From assembly GCF_002752355.1 (NCBI RefSeq), contig NZ_MRAV01000001.1:310001-374000 (forward strand): DNA of 64,000 bases, given 5' to 3'. The stretch comes from Leucobacter sp. OLIS6. Its GTDB lineage: Bacteria; Actinomycetota; Actinomycetes; Actinomycetales; Microbacteriaceae. A program made the position numbers and the translations under genes. Under the pieces are notes generated by a model. That model had not been told where the DNA came from. It worked only from the letters and a program-made list of their open reading frames with translations, and did no database searches. Shown piece by piece: positions 26,909 to 35,563 of the stretch (position 1 is its first letter; each line of letters starts with the position of its first letter).

Positions 26909-27907
26909 ATGACCAGAGCACTGAGCCGGATCCCACCCGAGCTGAGAGACCGTCCCCTCCCGGTCGGGCGCCAGGGTGCGGGATGCCTCAGCAGAGGCGT
27001 CACGCAACATCCCAGATTCACGCGTTCTCATCGGGGCATCGCCAGAGTTCTCCACCCCGGTTCACCCTCTTCGGGTCAAGATGGAACTCGAATGCCGACC
27101 GATTCGACGCGCATGCGTGCGCTGGCTGCCGAGTATGCTCCGCTGCTGCGACCGGGCGAGGGTTTTAGCCATACCTGTGCGCTGCTCATCTACGGGGTCC
27201 CGATCCGAGCGCCATTGGCGGTGCACGTCGTCGCACAGCTTCCCGCCGGGCAAGTGCGACGGCCGCACGTTCTCGGACATCGGACTTCAGCGCCACTCGC
27301 CCTCCGCGACGCGAAGGGCCTCCGGTGCGTTTCACCTTTGACCGCGCTCATCCAATCGGCCAACCTGTTGTCCTTCCGCGAACTGGTGGTCGCGATCGAT
27401 GCGTTGGTTCTGCCGCGCGGTAGGGAAGGTGAAGCGAGTGCGGTGGTGCCTGTGCGGGATCTCGTCGAAGCCTTGCGTCAGAGACGGGACCGGGGCATCG
27501 TTCGGCTCCGGGCAGCAGCCGAGGTCGCGCGAGAAGGTGCGGAGTCGAGATACGCGACCCTCTTGCGGTTCGAGCTGGCCGGAATGGGGCTCGACGACCT
27601 CGACCTGCAGGTCGACGTCTGCGACGACGAAGGGTACTGGATCGGGCGGTTCGACCTCGTCGATCGCACCCGGAAGCTCATCATCGAGTACGACGGTGAG
27701 CAGCATCGAACAGATCGCGTCCAGTACCTGAAGGATCTCCGCCGACTCGAACGGGCGAGAAAAGCCGGCTACCGGATCCTGCGGCTGCACAAGGAGGACT
27801 TTCGGCCGGAGCGGTTGAACGCGACGCGGCAGAGGCTGTGCAAGTTCCTCGGTCGCGCTCCGGTTCCGATCGCCCCGCACCTTGCGAGGCTCTTCGCGGA
27901 ATGCTGA
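26909..27907 (+). CDS. DUF559 nuclease-like protein with AbiEi-like N-terminal region (paralogue A)
   Basis: 332 residues. The start at 26909 is kept because the residues after it (about GAGCLSRGVTQHPRFTRSHRG) align with the N-terminus of the paralogue at 53866. Residues about 75-205 form the helical/strand region often labelled AbiEi antitoxin-like. The C-terminal DUF559 domain (about 210-310) has the Vsr-like PD-(D/E)xK candidates D249 (GRFDLVD), E260 and D262 (IIEYDG), with H266. Such proteins are frequent in actinobacteria and presumed DNA nucleases, without demonstrated activity. The gene and its upstream region look somewhat less GC-rich than neighbours, which could mean transfer. Confidence 0.75.
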   Translation: MTRALSRIPPELRDRPLPVGRQGAGCLSRGVTQHPRFTRSHRGIARVLHPGSPSSGQDGTRMPTDSTRMRALAAEYAPLLRPGEGFSHTCALLIYGVPIRAPLAVHVVAQLPAGQVRRPHVLGHRTSAPLALRDAKGLRCVSPLTALIQSANLLSFRELVVAIDALVLPRGREGEASAVVPVRDLVEALRQRRDRGIVRLRAAAEVAREGAESRYATLLRFELAGMGLDDLDLQVDVCDDEGYWIGRFDLVDRTRKLIIEYDGEQHRTDRVQYLKDLRRLERARKAGYRILRLHKEDFRPERLNATRQRLCKFLGRAPVPIAPHLARLFAEC

Positions 27908-28002
27908 TGGAAGTGCTGATGCGAGTGCTGCACCGCGCCGGCTTCTCCAGAGGAATGGGGTCCAGAGTCAAATCAGTGCCGAGACAGATCCTGGCCGGAG
28001 AC

Positions 28003-28117
28003 GGGCCGAGCCGAGTCGGGCCGGGCCGAGCCGAGCCGAGCCGAGCCGGGCCGAGCCGGGGCGAGCCGAGCCCGGCCGAGCCGAGCCCGGCCAGGCCGAG
28101 CCGGGCCGGCCTGGGCC
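28003..28117. repeat. GCCGA/GCCGG pentamer tract
   Basis: About 115 bp made almost wholly of 5-bp units GAGCC/GGGCC between the DUF559 gene and an ABC ATPase gene on the other strand. Low-complexity DNA with no open frame I would defend. It fills most of the 251-bp gap 27908-28158. Confidence 0.85.
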
Positions 28118-28158
28118 CCGCGCATCGGGCCCACGCCCTGGGCCCGGACGGCCTCGGG

Positions 28159-28887
28159 CTACGCCGCGAGCGCCCGATCCGAGATCGACTCCCGCGATTC
28201 GATGCGGCCATCGACCACTGTGACGAGCTCGTCAAGGGCTCCGGCGTGCACAAGGTCGTGGGTCACCAGCAGGGTCGCCGTGCCGCGTTCGTGCACGAGA
28301 CGGGAGATGAGGGCCATGATCTCGGCACCGCGTTCCTGGTCGAGCGCGCTCGTCGGCTCATCGACCAGCAGCACCTCTGGGTCGTGCACCAGACCCCGAG
28401 CGATCGCGACACGCTGCCGCTGTCCACCCGAGAGCTGATGGGGACGCTTGTCAGCATGAGCGGCGAGCCCGACCGCATCGAGCAGCTCGTCCGCCCGAGC
28501 GCGAACCGCGGCCCGTCGTTCGGCACGACCGGAGCGACTCCCGCCCAGTTCCGCCATCGCGAACAGCTGCTCCCGCGCGGTCAGCGACGGCAGCAGGTTC
28601 GACTGCTGGAACACGATCCCGATGCGCTCGCGGCGCAACGAGGTCGCTTCGGCGGGAGAGAGCGCTGCGGCGTCGATCGCGTCCGCGCCGTCGCCGATCA
28701 GCACGCGCCCGGAATCTGGCCGGATCAGCGTAGCGGCGACGGCGAGCAGGCTCGACTTGCCAGAGCCGGACGGGCCCGTGATCCCGACCACGGAGCCCGA
28801 TCGGGCCGTGAGCGAGACACGGTCGACCGCCGTGATGCGGTCGTCGCCGTCGGGGAAGGTGAGGGTGACGTTGTCGAGCTGGATCAT
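28159..28887 (-). CDS. ABC exporter ATP-binding subunit (LolD/MacB type)
   Basis: 242 residues from the ATG at 28887. Walker A GPSGSGKSS near 40-48, Q-loop IVFQQSNLLPSLT, signature LSGGQRQRVAIARGL and Walker B VLLVDEPTSALD. The FQQSNLL and SGGQRQRVAIARGL forms are typical of the exporter branch paired with FtsX-like permeases. It overlaps the upstream permease gene by 4 bp (28884-28887). Together they probably move a lipid, peptide or antimicrobial out of the membrane. Confidence 0.92.
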   Translation of the reverse strand: MIQLDNVTLTFPDGDDRITAVDRVSLTARSGSVVGITGPSGSGKSSLLAVAATLIRPDSGRVLIGDGADAIDAAALSPAEATSLRRERIGIVFQQSNLLPSLTAREQLFAMAELGGSRSGRAERRAAVRARADELLDAVGLAAHADKRPHQLSGGQRQRVAIARGLVHDPEVLLVDEPTSALDQERGAEIMALISRLVHERGTATLLVTHDLVHAGALDELVTVVDGRIESRESISDRALAA

Positions 28888-30113
28888 CGGTGGCTCCCGA
28901 GTGCGGTGAGGGGGTCGGCTGAAGTGACGGAACGGAGAGCGAACGCGGCGCCGGCGAGACCGAGCACCGCCATGATCACGGCGGGGAGCGCCGTGGTGAG
29001 TGGGCTGAGCAGGAACGGCAGGGCGCCGCCCGCCAGGGTGCCGAGCCCGACGACGAGGGCGAGCCCGACGCCGATGCCGAGTACGAGCACCACGAGCGCC
29101 TGGCCGAGCGCGTCTCGCACGAGCGATCCGGTGGTGGCGCCGAGCGCTTTCAACACCGCGATGTCTCCGGCACGCTGCATGGTCCAGACGGTGAAGAACG
29201 CACCGACCACGAGCGCCGAGATACCGAAGAGCATGGCGATCATGAGGCCGAGCGAACCGATCTCCGACTTGAACGTCTCGAGCGCGCCGAGGCTCGCGAG
29301 CGTCGGCTGGGCGACGGTCTTCGTCGACGACGCGACCGCGTCCCAATCGGGCGACCCCGACACGGCGAGCACGGTCACCGCGTCTCCGCCGGATCCGCCC
29401 ATGCGCTGCGACGCGGCCTGCCACGAGGCCGGGGTCATCGCCACGACCGGAGTGTGGCTGTACCAGGCATCCCCGCCGACCTTCGCGACGCGGTACTCAG
29501 AGCCCGCGATCGAGATCCGGTCGCCGACCGAGGCGTCGAGATCCTTCGCGGCGCCCGCTGACAGGCCGACCTCGTCATCCTCCGCGGGAGCGAGCTCGGT
29601 GAGGTCGGTCTGCTCGCCGGCACCGGACGGAGCAGAAAACCCGAACAGCGCGACTCCGACCGGTGACCCGCCCGAGGAGACGGAGGCACCAGCGGAACTG
29701 GAGGCACCAGCCGAACCGGAGGCCCCAGAGGACTCCGCAGCGCCCGAGAACCCGGCCGATCCAGCCCCGCCGAGCTGCGCCCGGCCCTGCGCGATGCCGA
29801 CCGGCAGCACCGACGAAACGCCGGGGGCCTCGCGCCATGCCTGCACGGTCTCCGCGTCGATCTCCGAGGTGCCGAACGACGGCGACCCCGATGCGGGATC
29901 CTGCAGCACCAGCCGATCGCCGGGAAGCCCCAGCACCGCCGAAACGTTCTGCGACGCGAGCCCGCCGGTCAACCCGGCGAGAAACCCGACGAGGAGGGTG
30001 ATGAGGGCGACGACGGCCCCGATGAGCAGGAATCGTCCACGGGCGAACCGCAGGTCTCTCCAGGCGACGAACACGAGTGCTTCCTTCCGGCCGCTCGAGG
30101 TGAGCAGCACCAT
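28884..30113 (-). CDS. FtsX-like ABC transporter permease
   Basis: 409 residues from the ATG at 30113, with GAGGAG 6 bp upstream. The layout is one N-terminal membrane helix (about 29-53), a large periplasm-side domain (about 55-275) and three C-terminal helices (about 290-320, 340-365 and 372-395), as in MacB/FtsX permeases. The final part contains MQRAGDIAVLKALGATTGSLVRDAL, the usual coupling segment. Unusual is a Gly/Ser/Ala-only stretch (around 108-142) within the external domain, likely a flexible insertion. The gene is divergent from a two-component system across 128 bp. Confidence 0.9.
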   Translation of the reverse strand: MVLLTSSGRKEALVFVAWRDLRFARGRFLLIGAVVALITLLVGFLAGLTGGLASQNVSAVLGLPGDRLVLQDPASGSPSFGTSEIDAETVQAWREAPGVSSVLPVGIAQGRAQLGGAGSAGFSGAAESSGASGSAGASSSAGASVSSGGSPVGVALFGFSAPSGAGEQTDLTELAPAEDDEVGLSAGAAKDLDASVGDRISIAGSEYRVAKVGGDAWYSHTPVVAMTPASWQAASQRMGGSGGDAVTVLAVSGSPDWDAVASSTKTVAQPTLASLGALETFKSEIGSLGLMIAMLFGISALVVGAFFTVWTMQRAGDIAVLKALGATTGSLVRDALGQALVVLVLGIGVGLALVVGLGTLAGGALPFLLSPLTTALPAVIMAVLGLAGAAFALRSVTSADPLTALGSHR

Positions 30114-30241
30114 TCCAGGCTCCTCGCACGGCGCTCCCGCGTCATCGCCGCTTCGGTCGGTATTCCCGAGTCGAAAGGATGGCCCGCGCTCCAACTTTCG
30201 GAGGATGCGTCGCCGCGGCCCCGCGCCTACGCTGGAGATCC

Positions 30242-31405
30242 ATGGCCCACGCGACTCTGACTCCGGTGTTCGTCGGGCTCCGCGTCGGCCTGCACGTGCT
30301 GCTCGTGGGGCTCGCGGCGTTCGCCGTGGTGCCCGGGTTCGTCACCGAACGCTCGAGCGCGCCGGGGGCGCTGCTCATCGCGATCCTCTTCGTCGCCGTC
30401 TACGCGGGAGGAGTGCTGCTTCCCCGGAAGCGGGTTCCCGCGACGCTCTGGGTCGCCGCGCTCACCCTGCTGTGGGCGGTGCTCGTGTGGCTCGCGCCCG
30501 AAGGCGCCTACCTCGTGTTCCCGCTGTTCTTCCTCTACCTGCACGTGCTGCCCGGCGCGGGCGGCATCATCGCCGTCATCGCGTCGACCGCGATCGCGAT
30601 CCTCGCGCTCGGCCTGCACCTCGGCTTCAGCGTCGGCGGGGTCATCGGCCCGCTCGTCGGCGCCGGTGCCGCGATCCTCATCGGACTCGGTTACCGGGCG
30701 CTGGCCCGCGAAGCCGCCGAACGACAGGAACTGGTCGACGAGCTACTGCGCACCCGGGAGCGGCTCGCGGCGACGGAACGCGAACAGGGCGCGCTCGCCG
30801 AACGCTCCCGCCTCGCACGAGAGATCCACGACACCGTCGCGCAGGGGCTCTCCAGCATCCAGATGCTGCTGCACGCAGCGGAACGCGACGACCCGGACGG
30901 CCCAGGAGCCCGGCACGTGCGCCTGGCCCGGGAGACCGCGGCCGACAGCCTCGCCGAGACTCGGCGGTTCATCCGAGAGCTCGCACCTCCGTCGCTCGAC
31001 GACGGCTTCGCCGCCGCGCTCCGGCGCCTCGCCGAGGATCAGAGCCGCCGCTCCGGCCTCGTGATCTCGGTCGAGACGCCCGACGAACTGCACCTGCCCA
31101 TGAGCACGCAGACCGCCCTGCTGCGGATCGCGCAGGGCGCCGTGTCGAACGTCGTACGCCACGCCGCCGCCGGCCGGGCCCGGATCCTGGTCGAGGCGAT
31201 CGATGGCCGGGTCACGCTCTCCGTGCACGACGACGGCGTCGGCTTCGATCCCGAGCACGTCGCAGCCGGCGGCGGCTCGGCGGACAGCTTCGGCCTGCGC
31301 GCCATCGCCGAGCGCGCCCGCCAGCTCGGCGGCACCCTCGTCGTCGAATCCGAGCCCGGACGAGGCACCCTGCTGTCCGTGACCCTCGAGAGGGGAGACG
31401 CATGA
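30242..31405 (+). CDS. Sensor histidine kinase (HisKA_3 type)
   Basis: 387 residues from the ATG at 30242. The membrane part has about five hydrophobic segments (12-32, 41-60, 66-85, 90-122 and 128-150) without a large external loop, as in intramembrane-sensing kinases. The phospho-acceptor helix has LAREIHDTVAQGL with histidine 196. The HATPase part carries AVSNVVRHA and VHDDGVGFDP. It overlaps its regulator by 4 bp. Position opposite an FtsX-type exporter suggests it senses a membrane-active compound handled by that exporter; this is inference. Confidence 0.92.
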   Translation: MAHATLTPVFVGLRVGLHVLLVGLAAFAVVPGFVTERSSAPGALLIAILFVAVYAGGVLLPRKRVPATLWVAALTLLWAVLVWLAPEGAYLVFPLFFLYLHVLPGAGGIIAVIASTAIAILALGLHLGFSVGGVIGPLVGAGAAILIGLGYRALAREAAERQELVDELLRTRERLAATEREQGALAERSRLAREIHDTVAQGLSSIQMLLHAAERDDPDGPGARHVRLARETAADSLAETRRFIRELAPPSLDDGFAAALRRLAEDQSRRSGLVISVETPDELHLPMSTQTALLRIAQGAVSNVVRHAAAGRARILVEAIDGRVTLSVHDDGVGFDPEHVAAGGGSADSFGLRAIAERARQLGGTLVVESEPGRGTLLSVTLERGDA

Positions 31406-32022
31406 TCCGGATCGTGCTCGCCGATGACCACCCTGTGGTGCGCGCCGGCATCCGAGCCCTGCTCGAGGGCGACCCCGAGCTCGAGATCGTCGGGGAGGCC
31501 GCGACGCCGGACGACGCCGTCGCGCTCGCCGCAGCCGGCCGCCCCGATGTCGTCCTCATGGACCTCCAATTCGGGCAGGACCAGACGGGCGCCGACGCGA
31601 CCCGCAGGATCCGGGCCCTCGCCGGCGCGCCGGCCGTGCTGGTGCTCACCAACTACGACACGGACGGGGACATCCTCGGCGCCGTCGAAGCGGGCGCCAG
31701 CGGCTACCTGCTGAAGGACGCTCCGCCGGCCGAGCTGATCGCGGCGATCCGCGCCGCGGCGGCGGGGGAGAGCGCACTCGCACCGGCCATCGCCGGGCGC
31801 CTGCTCGCCCGGATCCGCACGCCGCATGCGAGCCTCAGCGCCCGCGAGACCGAGGTGCTGCGCCTCGTCGCCGACGGCGAGAGCAACAGCGCCATCGCGA
31901 CCAGACTGCACATCTCCGACGCCACCGTGAAATCGCATCTGGTGCACATCTTCTCCAAGCTCGGCGTCTCGTCGCGCACCGCCGCCGTCGCGGCAGCGCG
32001 CGACCTCGGCGTGCTGCGCTAG
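31402..32022 (+). CDS. LuxR/NarL-family response regulator
   Basis: 206 residues from the ATG at 31402. The receiver has acidic residues at 8-9 (LADDHPVVRAGIRALL), phospho-acceptor aspartate 54 (VVLMDLQFG) and lysine in GYLLKDAPP. The HTH is LSARETEVLRLVADGESNSAIATRLHISDATVKSHLVHIFSKLGVSSR cut at the normal length. It is the partner of the upstream kinase and most likely acts on the divergent exporter promoter. Confidence 0.94.
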   Translation: MIRIVLADDHPVVRAGIRALLEGDPELEIVGEAATPDDAVALAAAGRPDVVLMDLQFGQDQTGADATRRIRALAGAPAVLVLTNYDTDGDILGAVEAGASGYLLKDAPPAELIAAIRAAAAGESALAPAIAGRLLARIRTPHASLSARETEVLRLVADGESNSAIATRLHISDATVKSHLVHIFSKLGVSSRTAAVAAARDLGVLR

Positions 32023-32030
32023 AAACGCTG

Positions 32031-32066
32031 AGAGCGGGGCCCCGGCCGAAACCGGGACCCCGCTCT
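32031..32066. terminator. Bidirectional terminator between response regulator and aceA
   Basis: 15-bp stem with one mismatch (32031-32045 with 32052-32066) and a 6-nt CCGAAA loop. Both flanking genes converge on it. Confidence 0.7.
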
Positions 32067-32074
32067 GCAGGATC

Positions 32075-32106
32075 GGAGCTCAGGAGCTCAGGAGCTCAGG
32101 AGCTCA
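32075..32106. repeat. Four tandem GGAGCTCA units over the aceA stop codon
   Basis: Perfect 8-bp units at 32075-32082, 32083-32090, 32091-32098 and 32099-32106. Read on the minus strand each unit carries a TGA; the first is the aceA stop (32104-32106). Confidence 0.9.
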
Positions 32107-33696
32107 GAACTGATTCATCGTGTTGTCCTTGCCGCCGGCCTTGAGGGCCGCGTCGCCGGCGAAGTACTCCTTGTGGTTGTCGCCGATGTCGCTGCCGGCC
32201 ATGTTCTGGTGCTTGACGGTGGCGATGCCCTGGCGGATCTCCTGGCGCTGCACGTCGCGGACGTAGGTCAGCATGCCCTCGTCGCCGAAGTAGCCCTTGG
32301 CGAGGTTGTCGGTCGACAGCGCCGCCGTGTGGTAGGTCGGCAGGGTGATGAGGTGGTGGAAGATGCCGGCGCGGGCCGAGCCGTCGCGCTGGAAGGTGCG
32401 GATCTTCTCGTCGGCGATGCGGGCGAGCTCGGTCTCGTCGTACTCGACGCTCATCAGCTTGTCGCGGTCGTACGCCGACACGTCGGCGCCCTCTTCGACG
32501 AGCTGGTCGAAGGCCTGCTGGCGGAAGTTGAGGGTCCAGTTGAACGAGGGGCTGTTGTTGTAGACGAGCTTCGCGTTCGGCACGACCTCGCGGATGCGAT
32601 CCACCATCGAGGCGATCTGCTCGACGTGCGGCTTCTCGGTCTCGATCCAGAGCAGGTCGGCGCCGTTCTGGAGCGAGGTGATGCAGTCGAGCACGACGCG
32701 ATCCTCGCCGGTGCCCTTGCGGAACTGGTAGAGGTTCGAGGCGAGGCGCTTCGGGCGCAGCAGCTTGCCGTCGCGCTTGATCACGACGTCGCCGTTGCCG
32801 AGCTCGGCCTCGGAGATCTCCTCGACGTCGAGGAAGGAGTTGTACTGGTCGCCGAGGTCGCCGGGGGTGCTGGTGACGGCGAGCTTCTGGGTGAGGCCGG
32901 CGCCGAGTGAGTCGGTGCGGGCGACGATCACGCCGTTGTCGATGCCGAGCTCGAGGAACGCGTAGCGGACCGCGTTGATCTTCGCGATGAAGTCCTCGTG
33001 CGGCACGGTGACCTTGCCGTCCTGATGGCCGCACTGCTTCTCGTCCGAGACCTGGTTCTCGATCTGGATCGCGCAGGCGCCCGCCTCGATCATCTTCTTC
33101 GCGAGCAGGTAGGTCGCCTCGGGGTTGCCGAAGCCGGCGTCGATGTCGGCGATGATCGGCACGACGTGCGTCTCGTAGTTGTCGATCTGCGACTGCAGGA
33201 ACTCGACCGCGGTCTCGTCGCCGGCGGCGCGGGCGTCGTCGAGCTGGGTGAAGAGCAGGTCGAGCTCGCGGGCGTCGGCCTGGCGGAGGAACGTGTAGAG
33301 CTCTTCGATGAGCGCGGGCACCGCGGTCTTCTCGTGCATCGACTGATCGGGCAGCGGGCCGAACTCCGAGCGGAGCGCGGCGACCATCCAGCCCGAGAGG
33401 TACAGGTAGCGCTTGTTCGTCGTCTTCAGGTGCTTCTTGATCGAGATCAGCTTCTGCTGGCCGATGAAGCCGTGCCAGACGCCGAGCGACTGGGTGTAGA
33501 CCGAGGAGTCGTCGTCGTACTCGGCCATGTCGCGGCGCATGATATCGGCGGTGTACTGGGCGATCTCGAGGCCGGTCCGGAACCGGTTCTGCGCACGCAT
33601 ACGGGCCACGTGCTCGGGGTTGATCGCATCCCAGCCGGAGCCGTTCTGGTCCTTCAGGCCTTGTGCGGCTTCAATGTCGTTCTGGAACGCGGTCAT
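32104..33696 (-). CDS. aceA: Isocitrate lyase (long, AceA2-like form)
   Basis: 530 residues from the ATG at 33696, with AAGGAG 5 bp upstream. The catalytic loop is KQCGHQ with cysteine 222 (220-225), preceded by DIDAGFG (metal-binding aspartates near 184-186) and ACAIQIENQVSDEK. Later come WIETEKPHV and YNNSPSFNW. At 530 residues it matches the long isocitrate lyases, about 100 residues larger than the E. coli enzyme. It cleaves isocitrate to glyoxylate and succinate for growth on acetate or fatty acids. No malate synthase gene is in the window. Upstream is an AT-rich promoter region with a palindrome. Confidence 0.96.
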   Translation of the reverse strand: MTAFQNDIEAAQGLKDQNGSGWDAINPEHVARMRAQNRFRTGLEIAQYTADIMRRDMAEYDDDSSVYTQSLGVWHGFIGQQKLISIKKHLKTTNKRYLYLSGWMVAALRSEFGPLPDQSMHEKTAVPALIEELYTFLRQADARELDLLFTQLDDARAAGDETAVEFLQSQIDNYETHVVPIIADIDAGFGNPEATYLLAKKMIEAGACAIQIENQVSDEKQCGHQDGKVTVPHEDFIAKINAVRYAFLELGIDNGVIVARTDSLGAGLTQKLAVTSTPGDLGDQYNSFLDVEEISEAELGNGDVVIKRDGKLLRPKRLASNLYQFRKGTGEDRVVLDCITSLQNGADLLWIETEKPHVEQIASMVDRIREVVPNAKLVYNNSPSFNWTLNFRQQAFDQLVEEGADVSAYDRDKLMSVEYDETELARIADEKIRTFQRDGSARAGIFHHLITLPTYHTAALSTDNLAKGYFGDEGMLTYVRDVQRQEIRQGIATVKHQNMAGSDIGDNHKEYFAGDAALKAGGKDNTMNQF

Positions 33697-33801
33697 GATG
33701 ACTCCTTGACGTGGATCTTCGGTGATTGATTCCACAATGACCGAGCCTGAGCACCCGAATCGGCCATTTCGGGGGTGAAGATTTGACGTATTTCTACTCG
33801 A

Positions 33802-33814
33802 CGGAAAATTTCCG
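33802..33814. promoter_or_regulatory. Candidate operator upstream of aceA
   Basis: CGGAAA-A-TTTCCG is a 13-bp palindrome inside an unusually AT-rich 167-bp intergenic stretch (33697-33863) between divergent genes. It could bind a regulator of the glyoxylate shunt; no direct evidence. Confidence 0.35.
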
Positions 33815-33863
33815 GGTTGCGAGGCGGCCTGGAGCGAGGCGCCGGCCGCACTAGGATCGCGGC

Positions 33864-34520
33864 ATGAGCGGACTCTCGGATCGGGCGCAGCTGCGACTGC
33901 GGTGGGGGATCGCGGTCCTGCTGGGAGGCGCCGCGGGCGCGATCGCGGGCCCGGCGCTCGGCGTCGCCGCGGGGTTGCTCGCGGGTTGGGGAGCGCTCGC
34001 GTGCGTGAGCACCGTCTGGGCGCTGCTGCAGGTGTGGCCCATGGACGCCGAGGCGACGCGGGCGCACGCGACCGCGGAGGATCCGGGCCGGCGTATCGCG
34101 CGCCTCATCGCCATCGCTGGCAGCGTCGCGAGCCTGGCCGCGGTCGTGATCGTGATGATCCAGGCGCGCCACGCGAGCGGAGCCGCGACCTACTGGCTCG
34201 CGGGCATCGCCGTGGTCAGCATCGTGGCGTCGTGGGCACTGATCCAGGTCAACTACCTGTTGCACTTCGCCCGCAGCTACTACGAGGATCGCGGCGACGG
34301 CGAGATCAAGCGCGGCATCGACTTCAACCAGCAGGAACCGCCGGAATACACCGACTTCGCCTACTTCTCCATCGGGCTCGGAATGACCTACCAGGTCGCC
34401 GACACGAACGTGACGCGCAACGAGATCCGTCGCATCGTGATCGCCCAGACGACGCTCGCCTACCTCTTCGGAGCGGGGATCCTCGCAACCGTCATCAACC
34501 TGGTGTCGGGTCTCGGCTGA
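33864..34520 (+). CDS. DUF1345 membrane protein
   Basis: 218 residues. Hydrophobic segments at about 14-34, 37-55, 77-98, 110-131 and 196-216. YYEDRGDGEIKRGIDFNQQEPPEYTDFAYFSIGLGMTYQVAD is split between helices 4 and 5 and is the hallmark of DUF1345. Function unknown; the conserved acidic loop suggests ion or small-molecule handling. Confidence 0.82.
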   Translation: MSGLSDRAQLRLRWGIAVLLGGAAGAIAGPALGVAAGLLAGWGALACVSTVWALLQVWPMDAEATRAHATAEDPGRRIARLIAIAGSVASLAAVVIVMIQARHASGAATYWLAGIAVVSIVASWALIQVNYLLHFARSYYEDRGDGEIKRGIDFNQQEPPEYTDFAYFSIGLGMTYQVADTNVTRNEIRRIVIAQTTLAYLFGAGILATVINLVSGLG

Positions 34521-34645
34521 CGCGCAGCAGGGGCGCCCGGACGCACCGCGCTGCGCATGATCCGCGCCGCGCGGGCGCCCCGCGACCGGCGGCGTCGTGT
34601 GAGGATGGAGGCGAACCGGATCGACGGCAGCGAGGGAGCACCGGA

Positions 34646-35554
34646 ATGCACGACACCCAGCAGTGGATCACCGACGGCGGCATCGAGACCGCGCTCGTCG
34701 ACCGCCTGGGGCAGGATCTGCCCGAGTTCGCCGCGTTCGTGCTGCTCGACAGCGCCGAGGGGCGCCGGGCGCTGCGCGAGTACTACGCGCCCTTCGTCGA
34801 GATCGCCGACGCCGCGGGCCTGCCGATCGTGCTCGACACCCCGACCTGGCGTGCGAACCCCGACTGGGGCGCGCTGCTCGGCGCCGACGACGCGCACCTC
34901 GAACGGATCAACGAGGACGCGGCGGCGTTCGTGCGCGAGGTCGCCGACGAGCTCGCCCCCGATGCGGACGTGATCGTGAACGGGTGCGTCGGCCCGCGAT
35001 ACGACGAGTTCGAGGCCGATCAGCGCATGACCGCCGAGGAGGCGCAGAGCTATCACGCGCCGCAGGTCGCCGCGCTCGCGGCGGCCGGTGCGGATCGGAT
35101 CACCGCGGTGACGGCGCTCGATGCGGCGGAGGGCATCGGCGTGGCCCGCGCGGCGATGGCGCTCCGGGTGCCCGCGTACGTGTCGTTCACGGTCGGGGCC
35201 GACGGGCGGCTGGCCGACGGATCCTCGCTCGCGGAGGCCATCGCGATGGGCGATGCAGCCACCGGCGGCGGCATCGAGGCCTATCTCGTCAACTGCGCGC
35301 ACCCGTCGGAGGTCGCCGCGGGCCTGGACGACGGCTCCGCCGCCCTCAGCCGGATCGCCGGGTTCCGGCTGAACGCCGCGCGCGACGGCGACGACGGGGC
35401 TTGCGATGGGCCGGCGCGTTTCGCCGCCGGGGTGCTCGCCCTGCGGGATCTCGCGCCGAACGCGCGGGTGTTCGGCGGCTGCTGCGGCACGGATGCGCCG
35501 CATATCGATGCACTCGCAGGACTCCTGCGGGGTGCTCCGACTTCGAGTCGCTAG
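34646..35554 (+). CDS. Homocysteine S-methyltransferase family protein
   Basis: 302 residues from the ATG at 34646. TIM-barrel methyltransferase with TDGGIETAL at the start. Zinc-binding cysteines are in YLVNCAHP (about 216) and the closing pair GGCCGTD (about 284-285). It is the cobalamin-free type that uses S-methylmethionine or SAM as donor to make methionine, though some relatives act on other thiols. Seems to be a single-gene unit, with the next gene 10 bp downstream. Confidence 0.9.
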   Translation: MHDTQQWITDGGIETALVDRLGQDLPEFAAFVLLDSAEGRRALREYYAPFVEIADAAGLPIVLDTPTWRANPDWGALLGADDAHLERINEDAAAFVREVADELAPDADVIVNGCVGPRYDEFEADQRMTAEEAQSYHAPQVAALAAAGADRITAVTALDAAEGIGVARAAMALRVPAYVSFTVGADGRLADGSSLAEAIAMGDAATGGGIEAYLVNCAHPSEVAAGLDDGSAALSRIAGFRLNAARDGDDGACDGPARFAAGVLALRDLAPNARVFGGCCGTDAPHIDALAGLLRGAPTSSR

Positions 35555-35563
35555 GCTGTCCGG

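Noticed and set aside
28003..28117. Possible CRISPR-like array
   Set aside because: Units are 5 bp and contiguous, with no spacers and no cas genes.
27838..31401. Long plus-strand frame joined to the response regulator
   Set aside because: It crosses the pentamer tract and lies antisense to the exporter genes; the regulator starts at 31402.
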